A DNA stretch of 64,000 nt from contig JADKEH010000009.1 in assembly GCA_016718155.1 (NCBI GenBank), positions 93,858 through 157,857 of the forward strand. The letters run 5' to 3'. Source of the stretch: Candidatus Rhodoferax randersensis (lineage in GTDB: Bacteria > Pseudomonadota > Gammaproteobacteria > Burkholderiales > Burkholderiaceae_C). The notes under the pieces are model-generated. The model made no database searches. It saw only the letters and a list, made by a program, of their open reading frames with translations, and had not been told where the DNA came from. Each line of letters begins with the position of its first letter. Within the stretch, counting starts at the first letter, position 1. Below, one piece after another: positions 34,593 through 44,500 of this stretch. The translations under genes were made by a program, and so were the position numbers.

Positions 34593-34991
34593 CTATACCG
34601 GTCGCTGGATGAGTTCGATCTTGTAGCCATCCGGGTCGGTCACGAAGGCGATCACGGTGCTGCCGCCTTTGACGGCACCCGGTTCGCGCGTGATCTGCCC
34701 GCCATACTGGCTGACGTTGGCTCGGATGTCGTCGCACATGGCGTGCACATCGGGCACGCCCAGCGCCATGTGGCCAAACGCAGTACCCAACTCGTACGAC
34801 GCCACACCGTGGTTGTAGGTCAGCTCAATCTCGGCGTGCTCAGGATTGTTGCCGTAGCCGACAAAGGCCAGCGAGTACTGCTGCTCGGGGCGCTCGGTGG
34901 TGCGCAGCAGGCGCATGCCCATGACCTGGGTGTAGAAGTCAATAGATCGTTGGAGGTTGCCAACGCGCAGCATGGTGTGCAGGAATCTCAT
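34593..34991 (-). CDS. gloA: Lactoylglutathione lyase (glyoxalase I)
   Basis: 132 residues. A cytoplasmic metal enzyme that isomerises the hemithioacetal of methylglyoxal and glutathione. Metal ligands expected at His5 (FLHTMLRVGNLQRSIDFYTQ), Glu in EHAEIELTYNHG, His in FGHMALGV and Glu in GYKIELIQ are all present. YTQVMGMRLLRTTERPEQQY is the family signature. The start overlaps the stop of the upstream thioesterase gene (ATGA), so the two are co-translated. Confidence 0.95.
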   Translation of the reverse strand: MRFLHTMLRVGNLQRSIDFYTQVMGMRLLRTTERPEQQYSLAFVGYGNNPEHAEIELTYNHGVASYELGTAFGHMALGVPDVHAMCDDIRANVSQYGGQITREPGAVKGGSTVIAFVTDPDGYKIELIQRPV

Positions 34992-35539
34992 GCCTTGGAT
35001 TGTGCGGGAAGTTCGAAAACCAGGCAGGTGGTGGTGGCGTGGGCGTAGAGCGTGCCGTCCGGGCCGACCAGCCTGGCCTCGGCGGTGGCCAGTTGGCGGC
35101 CGCAGTGGATCACTTTGCCTTCGGCGCGCACGCGCGCTACCTTGGTCGTGAGGCCTTTGACCAGGTTCACACCCAGCTCGGCGGTGGTGTAGCCGCGCCC
35201 AGGCGGCATCATGGTGTGCACCGCGCAGCCCAGGGCAGAGTCCAGCAGGGTCGCGAACCAGCCGCCATGCACAGTGCCCAAGGGGTTGTAGTGCGCCAGG
35301 CCCGGTGTGCCCTGAAAGACCGCATGCCCGGGCCCCACGTCGATCAACAGGAAATCCAGGGTCTGGGCGATAGGCGGGTAGGGGAATTCGCCGCGTAGCA
35401 TGGCTTGCATGACTTGCAGCCCGCTCAGGCCCGCGACTTGATCGGGCCGCCCGACGCCTGGGCCGGGCCCGCCGTCCATCGCCTTGCGCACGGCGCGCTC
35501 GTGTTCCATCCAGGCTTCGAGGTGGTTGGGTTTGCTCAT
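34988..35539 (-). CDS. PaaI-type hot-dog thioesterase
   Basis: 183 residues. The hot-dog fold signature is PLGTVHGGWFATLLDSALGC, where the G-T-V-H-G-G loop lies near the active site, followed by GYTTAELGVNLVKGLTTKVA and GRQLATAEARLVGPDGTLYA. It probably hydrolyses an acyl- or aryl-CoA; the substrate is unknown. First gene of an operon with gloA. A 23-bp palindrome lies 10 bp before its start codon. Confidence 0.85.
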   Translation of the reverse strand: MSKPNHLEAWMEHERAVRKAMDGGPGPGVGRPDQVAGLSGLQVMQAMLRGEFPYPPIAQTLDFLLIDVGPGHAVFQGTPGLAHYNPLGTVHGGWFATLLDSALGCAVHTMMPPGRGYTTAELGVNLVKGLTTKVARVRAEGKVIHCGRQLATAEARLVGPDGTLYAHATTTCLVFELPAQSKA

Positions 35540-35549
35540 CGTGATTCGG

Positions 35550-35572
35550 TTGACACAAGTTGTTTGTGCCAA
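35550..35572. promoter_or_regulatory. Palindrome between thioesterase and cupin-like genes
   Basis: TTGACACAA-GTTGT-TTGTGCCAA, two 9-bp arms pairing with one mismatch and a 5-base centre. It sits just before the minus-strand thioesterase-gloA operon, in the divergent gap 35540-35702. The form is that of a dimeric repressor site, but no regulator gene is adjacent. Confidence 0.45.
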
Positions 35573-35702
35573 TGATTGTCGCAGCCTGGCTCGTTGGCGC
35601 CTCGGCCGCGCGTGCCTCGGTCGCCTTTGCGTCAATCGGGCAGAGGTGGAAGGGCGCAAGACGGCACGGGCACAATGGCGCTTTGAATCTCTGGCGCCAG
35701 AC

Positions 35703-36086
35703 ATGACCGAATTCACCAAAGTAGTTCTGTTTACCGACCACGATGGGTGCGCACGTTTTCGTGAGGAGTCCTTGGCGCTGGGTGCGGGTTCACCACAGTC
35801 CATGCTCTCCGAAGTGTTTGCCTGCGGCGGCTACCAGTTGCGCCACAGTCCGGTGGGGTTTCGCAGCCAGTTCCATTGCACCACCACGCCGCAGTGGGTG
35901 TTCATTCTGGGTGGGCAGATGGAGATCGGCTTGCAGGGCGGTAGCTCGCGCGTGTTCGCGCCGGGCCAGCACTTCTACTCGGCCGACCTGTTGCCGCAAG
36001 GTGCCGTGTTCGATCCAGCGGTGCATGGACACTGCAGTCGGCAACTGGGCGAGGATCCACTGATCACCCTGTTTGTGCGCGGCTAG
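35703..36086 (+). CDS. Cupin-like protein
   Basis: 127 residues. The sequence suggests a small beta-barrel of the cupin type: SEVFACGGYQLRHSPVGFRS, then CTTTPQWVFILGGQMEIGLQ, then GSSRVFAPGQHFYSADLLPQ. The second and third segments match the usual cupin motif order, but the full His-x-His metal motif is not clear. No catalytic role can be assigned. The start at 35703 (MTEFTKVVLFTDHDG) was chosen because the upstream extension is low-complexity Arg-rich sequence. Confidence 0.72.
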   Translation: MTEFTKVVLFTDHDGCARFREESLALGAGSPQSMLSEVFACGGYQLRHSPVGFRSQFHCTTTPQWVFILGGQMEIGLQGGSSRVFAPGQHFYSADLLPQGAVFDPAVHGHCSRQLGEDPLITLFVRG

Positions 36087-36169
36087 CCGTGTTTGGTTGC
36101 GCCGGCAGACCTTGGACGGGTTTGGAGGGCCTGCGGTACGATCAGGCCTGTCCTGTGAGTGTGTGATCC

Positions 36170-37834
36170 GTGGCCGATAACGACTTTTCAACACTGTTCG
36201 ATTTGTTGCCCATTGGTGCTTACCGCTCCAGTCCGGACGGTCGCCAACTGCGTGCCAATCCGGCGCTGGTGCGGCTCGACGGCTATGACACCGAAGCCGA
36301 GATGCTGGCGGCCACACAGGACCTCGCCCGCGAATGGTACGTGGACCCGAACCGGCGTGCGCAGTTCAAGGCGCTGCTGGCCGAGCATGGTCTGGTGCGG
36401 GACTTTGTGTCGGAGGTCTACCGGCACAAGACCCGTGAACGGATCTGGGTGCGGGTTCATGCTCACGCGGTACGTGATGCGACCGGTGCCGTAGGCTATT
36501 ACGAAGGCACGGTGGAGGACATCACCGAGCAGCGTCGCGCCCAACTGGAGACCGAGGCCAACGAGCGGCGGTTTCGCGCGCTCACCGAGAAGGCGCCGGT
36601 GTTGACGGTGATTTGTGGCGAGCGCGGTGAGTTGAGTTATGTAAGTCCGGCTTCAGTCCGGATGCTGGGCGTATCTGGGGAGACCATGGTCGGCCGCAGC
36701 CTGTTCGAGTGGATACACCCCGATGATCTCGCGCAGGCGTGGGCCGAGCACGCACGTGTGCTGGCGTTTGAGAACAGCGGCGAGGAGTCCATCCATCGAT
36801 TTGCTCATGCCGATGGCAGTTGGCGCTACCTGGCGGCGGTGGCGAGCAACTGCCTGGCGGACGAGGCGGTGCGCGGCGTGGTGGTGCACTTCAGAGACGT
36901 GACCGAAGCACAGTTGGCCAAGCAAGAGCTGATTGAGAGCGAGGCGCGATTTCGCAGGTTGACCGAGTTGTCGTCCGACTGGTACTGGGAAATCGACAAC
37001 CAGTTCCGGGTTGTGCGCATGGAGACTGGCAATCGAAGCTTCAATTCGATTCTGAAGAACTCACCGATTGGCAAGACCCGACAGGAGATTGCGGGAGTGC
37101 CCGCGGACGACCCGGTCTGGGCAGCACACCAGGCGGTGATGGAGTCGCACCAGCCATTTCATGACTTCGAGACCCAGCGCGTCGCACCCGATGGCAATGT
37201 CTATTGGCATACCGTTAGTGGCACACCGATGTTCGATGGTCAGGGCAACTTTCTTGGCTACTGCGGCGTGGGGCGCGACGTCACCGACCGGATGCGGGCG
37301 CAGGAGGCGATTCGCCAGCTGGCGTTTCACGATGTCTTGACTGGGTTGCCCAACCGGCGCCTGTTGATGGACCGGATCCAGCAAGCGCTGGTGGCGAGTG
37401 CGCGCAGTCAACAGACTGGGGCCCTGTTGTTTCTCGACCTGGATAACTTCAAGACTTTGAACGACGCCTTTGGTCATGATGTCGGCGACGCGCTCTTGCA
37501 GATCGTCGCCGGGCGGTTGGGGGCCTGCGTGCGTGCCACGGACACGGTGGCGCGTCTCGGTGGTGATGAGTTCGTGGTGCTGCTGCAGGACGAAGGCGAC
37601 AGCGCGGACGCGGCCACCGTCCAGGCTGGTCGCATCGCGCTCAAGATACTGCAGTCGCTGCGCGAACCCTACGACATTGGGCCCTGTCGGCACCAGTGCA
37701 GCATCAGCATTGGAGCAGTGGTGCTGGACGATCCCTTGCGCAGCCCGCACGACTACCTCAGGCGGGCCGATCTGGCCATGTACCAAGCCAAGGCGTCAGG
37801 ACGCAATACGCTGTGCTTTTATGCAGAAGGCTGA
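36170..37834 (+). CDS. PAS-GGDEF diguanylate cyclase
   Basis: 554 residues, soluble (no membrane helix seen). Three PAS modules (about 5-125, 130-250, 258-385) precede a GGDEF domain (about 388-550). RLGGDEFVVLLQ is intact and an inhibitory I-site RATD lies five residues before it, so the enzyme should make c-di-GMP with product feedback. DVLTGLPNRRLLMDRIQQAL is the usual domain entry. It starts with GTG at 36170. A single gene, separate from the larger GGDEF-EAL protein upstream. Confidence 0.92.
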   Translation: MADNDFSTLFDLLPIGAYRSSPDGRQLRANPALVRLDGYDTEAEMLAATQDLAREWYVDPNRRAQFKALLAEHGLVRDFVSEVYRHKTRERIWVRVHAHAVRDATGAVGYYEGTVEDITEQRRAQLETEANERRFRALTEKAPVLTVICGERGELSYVSPASVRMLGVSGETMVGRSLFEWIHPDDLAQAWAEHARVLAFENSGEESIHRFAHADGSWRYLAAVASNCLADEAVRGVVVHFRDVTEAQLAKQELIESEARFRRLTELSSDWYWEIDNQFRVVRMETGNRSFNSILKNSPIGKTRQEIAGVPADDPVWAAHQAVMESHQPFHDFETQRVAPDGNVYWHTVSGTPMFDGQGNFLGYCGVGRDVTDRMRAQEAIRQLAFHDVLTGLPNRRLLMDRIQQALVASARSQQTGALLFLDLDNFKTLNDAFGHDVGDALLQIVAGRLGACVRATDTVARLGGDEFVVLLQDEGDSADAATVQAGRIALKILQSLREPYDIGPCRHQCSISIGAVVLDDPLRSPHDYLRRADLAMYQAKASGRNTLCFYAEG

Positions 37835-37857
37835 ATCCGTCTGGGTGCCCGCAGGCG

Positions 37858-38541
37858 TCACCGCATGGCCTGCATCTCACCCGAGGGCAGCGCCCGCACG
37901 CCAGCGCCAGCGCTGTTGATGGCGGACAGAAGGGCCTTGGCAACCTTTGTTGCAGTGATGGCGCGGTAATTGGCTGGAATCAGCGGTTTGAGCAGCGCCA
38001 TGGCCGCCAGACTCAAACTCTCGGCGGGGCGAGTGGTCTGCGCCAGCGCCTCGCGATCGCCATCGAGCAGGGAAGGCCGCGCAAACACCAGCGTCGTGTA
38101 GCCGAGTTTGGCAACCGCGTCTTCCATTTCGCCTTTGACCCGGCTGTAGAACACGCGGGAATGCGCATCCGCGCCCATCGCACTGACGACACCCAGCCGG
38201 GTGGCGCCAAGCTTCCTGGCGGCGCGGGCCACGGCTACGACGGCATCAAAATCGACCGCACGAAACGCCGCCTGGCTGCCTGCGGCCTTGATGGTTGTTC
38301 CCAGGGCGATGAATACATCGTCGACGTGGCCAATCCCTGCCAGGGAAGTCAGGACGCCCATGTCGACGATGTGACTGGTCAGCTTGGCGTGCTGAACCGC
38401 CGCTGGTCGGCGGCCCACACTGTGAATGGCCGAATAGCGCTTATCGGTTAAAAGAGCCGCGAGAACCTCCCGGCCCACGAGACCCGTTGCCCCCGCCACC
38501 AGCGCCACCCGAGCCGCCTGAACGACCGCCTGATCCGCCAT
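37858..38541 (-). CDS. NAD(P)-binding Rossmann protein (atypical SDR)
   Basis: 227 residues. The nucleotide-binding motif VALVAGATGLVGREVLAALL is near 12-31, and VDDVFIALGTTIKAAGSQAA and GVVSAMGADAHSRVFYSRVK (the YxxxK-like pair) follow, ending with TTLVFARPSLLDGDR. This is the HIM1/TIP30-like atypical short-chain dehydrogenase group, often annotated as an oxidoreductase without a known substrate. Its start lies 101 bp inside the 3' end of the helicase gene, in another frame. A start at GTG 38508 would shorten that overlap but not remove it. Confidence 0.82.
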   Translation of the reverse strand: MADQAVVQAARVALVAGATGLVGREVLAALLTDKRYSAIHSVGRRPAAVQHAKLTSHIVDMGVLTSLAGIGHVDDVFIALGTTIKAAGSQAAFRAVDFDAVVAVARAARKLGATRLGVVSAMGADAHSRVFYSRVKGEMEDAVAKLGYTTLVFARPSLLDGDREALAQTTRPAESLSLAAMALLKPLIPANYRAITATKVAKALLSAINSAGAGVRALPSGEMQAMR

Positions 38542-40153
38542 AGGAACCTCCGTTGCGGTTGCCACCACCAAAGCCGCCACCGCCGCGGCGGGCGCCGCGC
38601 TCGGCCATCATGTCCACACTGGTGCGCATCGGGTCGGGCTGACCTTGACCCGAACGAGCCGGTGGGTTGCCGCCGCCACCGCCACCGTATCCGCCGCCAT
38701 TGCCGCCTCGCCCCTGCGAGGGTCGGCTTGATGGACCGCGTGGCGCCAGTTCACCCGTTGGATTGGGTATGCCGCGTTGACCAGCACCGCGTTGCCCCCC
38801 GCCTTGACCGCCGCGACCAGCACTGCCGCCGCGACCGCCGCCATTGCCACCCCGATCGCCTTGCGTGCCTTTGCTCTCGCGCACGCGTTGCATCATCTCG
38901 GTGCGAGCGGCCTTGGCGGCTGCCTGCATCACGTCGCGACTTGGTGGTTTGCCAGCGCCGCCCCAGATGGTCTGGCGGCCCATGGCAATCGGCTCGGCCT
39001 TTTCGCCCGGCTCGGGCATGAAGCCCTCCACGATCTGCACGGCAATGTTCTGCTTGGTGAAGCGCTCAATGTCCTGCATGAACCCCTCTTCGTCCAGGCA
39101 CACCAGGTTGATGGCGGTGCCGTCCGCCCCGGCGCGACCCGTGCGGCCGATGCGGTGCACGTAGTCCTCGCAGACGTTGGGGATTTCGTAGTTCACGACA
39201 TGCGGCAGGTCGTCGATGTCGATGCCGCGCGCGGCAATGTCGGTCGCCACCAGGGCGCGCACGTCGCCGCTCTTGAAGCCAGCCAGCGCCTGGGTGCGCG
39301 CTGCCTGGCTCTTGTTGCCGTGCAGTGCCATGGCTGTGATGCCGTTCTTGATCAGGTACTCGGCAACGTTGTTGGCGCCGAACTTGGTACGGGTGAACAC
39401 CAGTATCTGGCTCCAGTTTTGTTCCTGGATGATGTGGGCCAACAGGGCCTTCTTCTTGCCGCGACCCACCGGATGAATGATCTGTGTGATCCGTTGTACC
39501 GTGGTGTTGCGGGGCGTCACCTGCACGCTTTGCGGATTGCGAAGCAGCGTGGCCGCGAGCTCGCGAATCTCATCGCTGAAGGTGGCCGAGAACAGCAAGC
39601 TCTGCTTGTCCCTGGGTACTGCCGCCAGCACCTTCTTGACGTCGTGAATGAAGCCCATGTCGAGCATGCGGTCGGCTTCATCGAGCACCAGAATCTGGAC
39701 TTGGCCGAGATCAAGCACCCCTTGCTGCATCAGGTCCAGCAGTCGACCCGGCGTGGCAACCAGAATATCGACGCCCTTCTTGACGCGGCTGATCTGCGGG
39801 TTCATGCCGACGCCGCCAAATACCACCGCCGACGTCAGTTTGACGTGCTTGCCGTAGGTCTTGACGGACTCTTCAACTTGCGCCGCCAGTTCGCGGGTGG
39901 GGGTGAGGATCAGTGCACGGATGCCGGTGCCGCCAAATTTGTTTTTCGCGGCTTGCCCGGCGTCGAGTTTGTGCAACAGTGGCAGCACGAAGGCGGCCGT
40001 CTTGCCGGTGCCGGTCTGGGCTCCGCCCAGCAAGTCCTGACCGGCCAGGATGAGCGGGATGGCCTGGGTCTGAATGGCCGTCGGGGTTTCATAACCGTGC
40101 TCACGCACGGCGGCAACGATGGCCGGGGCCAGGTTCAATTCATCAAAGTTCAT
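38441..40153 (-). CDS. rhlE: DEAD-box RNA helicase RhlE
   Basis: 570 residues. Begins MNFDELNLAPAIVAAVREHG, as RhlE proteins do; an in-frame ATG 11 codons upstream (40186) is possible. Motifs in order: Q motif ETPTAIQTQAIP, Walker A AQTGTGKT, PTRELA, DEAD, SAT, and HRIGRTGRAG. The last 120 residues are a Gly/Arg/Gln-rich low-complexity tail that probably binds RNA. RhlE helicases remodel ribosome assembly and mRNA decay complexes. The 3' end overlaps the following Rossmann-protein gene. Confidence 0.93.
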   Translation of the reverse strand: MNFDELNLAPAIVAAVREHGYETPTAIQTQAIPLILAGQDLLGGAQTGTGKTAAFVLPLLHKLDAGQAAKNKFGGTGIRALILTPTRELAAQVEESVKTYGKHVKLTSAVVFGGVGMNPQISRVKKGVDILVATPGRLLDLMQQGVLDLGQVQILVLDEADRMLDMGFIHDVKKVLAAVPRDKQSLLFSATFSDEIRELAATLLRNPQSVQVTPRNTTVQRITQIIHPVGRGKKKALLAHIIQEQNWSQILVFTRTKFGANNVAEYLIKNGITAMALHGNKSQAARTQALAGFKSGDVRALVATDIAARGIDIDDLPHVVNYEIPNVCEDYVHRIGRTGRAGADGTAINLVCLDEEGFMQDIERFTKQNIAVQIVEGFMPEPGEKAEPIAMGRQTIWGGAGKPPSRDVMQAAAKAARTEMMQRVRESKGTQGDRGGNGGGRGGSAGRGGQGGGQRGAGQRGIPNPTGELAPRGPSSRPSQGRGGNGGGYGGGGGGNPPARSGQGQPDPMRTSVDMMAERGARRGGGGFGGGNRNGGSYGGSGGRSGGSGGAGGGGNGSRGPGGSRGSFNR

Positions 40154-40522
40154 GAGTAGTGGCGCCCATCCAGGGCGCTGGGACATCGGCCTGTCTTGAG
40201 GCGCAAGCGACAAGTCAGTCAAAGGCAGATGGGGTACAAAAAACGAAACCGTTGCGCAAGGCTCGGTTTCCAGCAAGGTGCCGAAATCGCGGGCAACTGA
40301 AGCACCGCGAACCTTGTAATTGTCGCACGAATCGCCAGTTGGCCGGTGATGATGCTTTCGTGACCGCACAATTTGCCTGACAGTAACTCGCAACAAGATG
40401 TTAAATAGGGCTTTGCAGACCCCTGTACTGCTGGGAGAATAAGATCAGTCATGTGCGGGTCAGCAACTGCTGGGTCGGTTGAGGCCCGCAGGGGCGGCGG
40501 TGGCAAATCATGAAGGGATGGG
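40154..40522. other. Divergent promoter region between rhlE and DUF1631 gene
   Basis: A 369-bp gap between two divergent genes, somewhat AT-richer around 40310-40450. It should hold both promoters and a long rhlE leader, as is common for cold-induced helicases. No operator, hairpin or RNA family could be named. Confidence 0.4.
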
Positions 40523-42721
40523 ATGAAGAACTTTGTGCTGCGGCGTATTGGTGTGGCGGATGACCGTTCATCGGTGCGACCGACGCTGAATGCGTGCCTC
40601 GAGGTCGTGCTGGAGCAGTCGGACCTGCTGATCAATGGCGTGCTGGATGGTCTGGCTGCCTCGACGGCGCGAACGGTCAGCAAAGGGTCGGTGATCGATC
40701 AGCCGCCCTGGCTCAAACTCGCCATAGGCGATTTTTGCCGCCAGGCCCCCGCCATTCGCAGCACGTTCGCGGCGCACTTGCGCACCGCGGTCTACAACAG
40801 TGCAAGCAGTGTGAAGGCCGAGCAACCCTTGGTCACGTTTGAGGATCTGCAGATTCTGGACAGCAAGGAGATCGATGCCAACATCGAGTTTGCCTTGGCG
40901 CAGCAAGAGGTCCTTCGCAGTGTCGAGGACGTGCTTCCCAGTGTCAATGCCTTGGTCAGCAGTCTGCTGGGTTGGATCACGGTGCAAGCTCACCTCAATC
41001 CACTCAGGCCGGAATCGTTTGTGCGGGCCTTGCAGGCCTGTCTGCAGGCGCACGTGCCCGAGGAACGCGAGCGTACTGCCATGACGACGCCGGCCTCGGG
41101 TTTGCTCGGGGTCGGTCTGCGTCAGCTCTACAAGGAAGTGAGTGACTGGTTGCGTTCACAGGGCGTTGAGCCGGCCACGCCAGTCGGGATGCCGATTGCC
41201 GGGCTCGGCTCGACCAAGGGCAAGGGCAGCGAGAGCTCGGTCGCGCGCACCTTGCTCACGCTTGATCGTCTTCGCAAGCTGCTGTCGGGTGAGCTCAACA
41301 TCGGCTTCACCGGTGCCGGGGCACAGGACTTTTTGCACACCGTTCCAGCATCTTTTGTTGCCATGGAAGATCTGCAACTGGTCGGTCCCATGATGAAGCG
41401 TCTGGCGCAGCGTGCCAGTGCGCCGCATGGGCCAGTCGGGAATGTGGGCAACATGCTCGCTCAGCCAAGCCAAGTGACTCGGGAACCAACTCAAAGCAAG
41501 CAGTTGGGCAGGCAGTTGGGCGACGAAGTGATTCACATGATGCTGGACAACCTCGGCCGGGACGAGCGCCTGTTGCCCGATGTGCGTGCCTTGCTCCAAT
41601 CGCTTGAACCCGTGCTTCTCAAGCTGTCCCAGGCGGACCCGCGTTTTTTCAGCGAACGCCAGCATCCGGCGCGGCTGTTTCTGGATCGTCTGACACACCG
41701 CAGCCTGGCTTTTTCGAGTGCTCGCGATGAGGGGGTTCAGAGGTTTCTTAAAACCGCCACGCAGGCATTCAGTGTGCTGGCTCGGGGCGATGGCGACGCG
41801 GCGGCGTTTGCCTACGTCCTCAAGAAATTGGAGAACGGCTGGAAGCGCGACGACGCGACACAACGCCAACACCAGGAGGAAGCGGCCAAGGCGCTGATGC
41901 ATGCGGAGCAGCGCAATCTTTTGGCGCAGCGCCTGGCGCAGGATTTTCATCAGCGCCAGGAGGGAAAGGACATTGCGGAGCTGGTCAGCGGTTTCTTGCG
42001 CGGACCCTGGGCGCAGGTGGTAGCGGAGTCGCAACTGAGCTGTGTCGACGGCACGTCGGACCCCGACGGTTTCCTTGCCATGGTCGATGACCTGATCTGG
42101 AGTGTGCAGTCGCACCTGACCCGGCGCCATCGCAACCGCCTGGTGGAAATGGTGCCCGGCTTGCTGGTCAAACTGCGCCAGGGTCTGCAGCGCATTGACT
42201 ATCCGGCCGAGCGCATTCCGGTGTTCTTCGACGCCCTTATTTCGTTGCACGAACAGGCGTTTGAGGGCCCAAGGCAGGGGGCTGCGGACGCAGGGGCGGG
42301 CGTACCGGCGCCCGAAGCTGCAGAGTTCTGGGTGGGTGATCACGAGGCCGATGAGTCGGGCTATCTCGATGGCGATGCCGACCTGGGCGTCGAGCGAGCC
42401 GCGCAGGAGGCCAGTCTCGAGTCCGGGCCACCGAGGCCGTGGACGGCGGGCGACCTGGTCATTGGCTCGTGGGTTGAATTGATGGTTGGCGGTGTTTGGC
42501 TGCGTGCCCAGTTGACGTGGGCAAGCCCGCACAAGACCTTGTTCATGTTTGTGTCACACGGTGGCCTGGCGCACTCCATGTCGCGCCGAACCATGGACCG
42601 CCTGCGCATGCGTGGGTCGATCCGCGTGGTCTCGGACGGGCGACTGATTGACAACGCGCTTGACGGCGTGGCGCAAAGCGCCCTTCAAAATGATCTGACC
42701 CAGGTTGATCCGGCGCCGTAG
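40523..42721 (+). CDS. DUF1631 family protein, first copy
   Basis: 732 residues, no signal peptide or membrane helix. Conserved blocks shared with the second copy: HLNPLRPESFVRALQ (about 155-170), LLTLDRLRKLLSGEL (about 245-260), EVIHMMLDNLGRDERLLPDV then LSQADPRFFSERQHPARLFL (about 335-395), and a C-terminal block IGSWVELMVGGVWLRAQLTW then ASPHKTLFMFV (about 650-680). The C-terminal block resembles a PilZ-like barrel in layout, which is a guess. DUF1631 proteins are common in Burkholderiales and their function is not known. It lies 93 bp before ettA. Confidence 0.82.
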   Translation: MKNFVLRRIGVADDRSSVRPTLNACLEVVLEQSDLLINGVLDGLAASTARTVSKGSVIDQPPWLKLAIGDFCRQAPAIRSTFAAHLRTAVYNSASSVKAEQPLVTFEDLQILDSKEIDANIEFALAQQEVLRSVEDVLPSVNALVSSLLGWITVQAHLNPLRPESFVRALQACLQAHVPEERERTAMTTPASGLLGVGLRQLYKEVSDWLRSQGVEPATPVGMPIAGLGSTKGKGSESSVARTLLTLDRLRKLLSGELNIGFTGAGAQDFLHTVPASFVAMEDLQLVGPMMKRLAQRASAPHGPVGNVGNMLAQPSQVTREPTQSKQLGRQLGDEVIHMMLDNLGRDERLLPDVRALLQSLEPVLLKLSQADPRFFSERQHPARLFLDRLTHRSLAFSSARDEGVQRFLKTATQAFSVLARGDGDAAAFAYVLKKLENGWKRDDATQRQHQEEAAKALMHAEQRNLLAQRLAQDFHQRQEGKDIAELVSGFLRGPWAQVVAESQLSCVDGTSDPDGFLAMVDDLIWSVQSHLTRRHRNRLVEMVPGLLVKLRQGLQRIDYPAERIPVFFDALISLHEQAFEGPRQGAADAGAGVPAPEAAEFWVGDHEADESGYLDGDADLGVERAAQEASLESGPPRPWTAGDLVIGSWVELMVGGVWLRAQLTWASPHKTLFMFVSHGGLAHSMSRRTMDRLRMRGSIRVVSDGRLIDNALDGVAQSALQNDLTQVDPAP

Positions 42722-42814
42722 CGCTGTGCACCTGGCGCGAGCTTCTCGTCGCTTGGGTGCGCCCGAGCGTCGATAATGTGGCCTTTCCCGCTCTTTCACC
42801 ACCGCAACACTCCA

Positions 42815-44476
<1,662 letters not shown>

Positions 44477-44500
44477 TTCCAATTCGAAAGGGCTGGCGGC

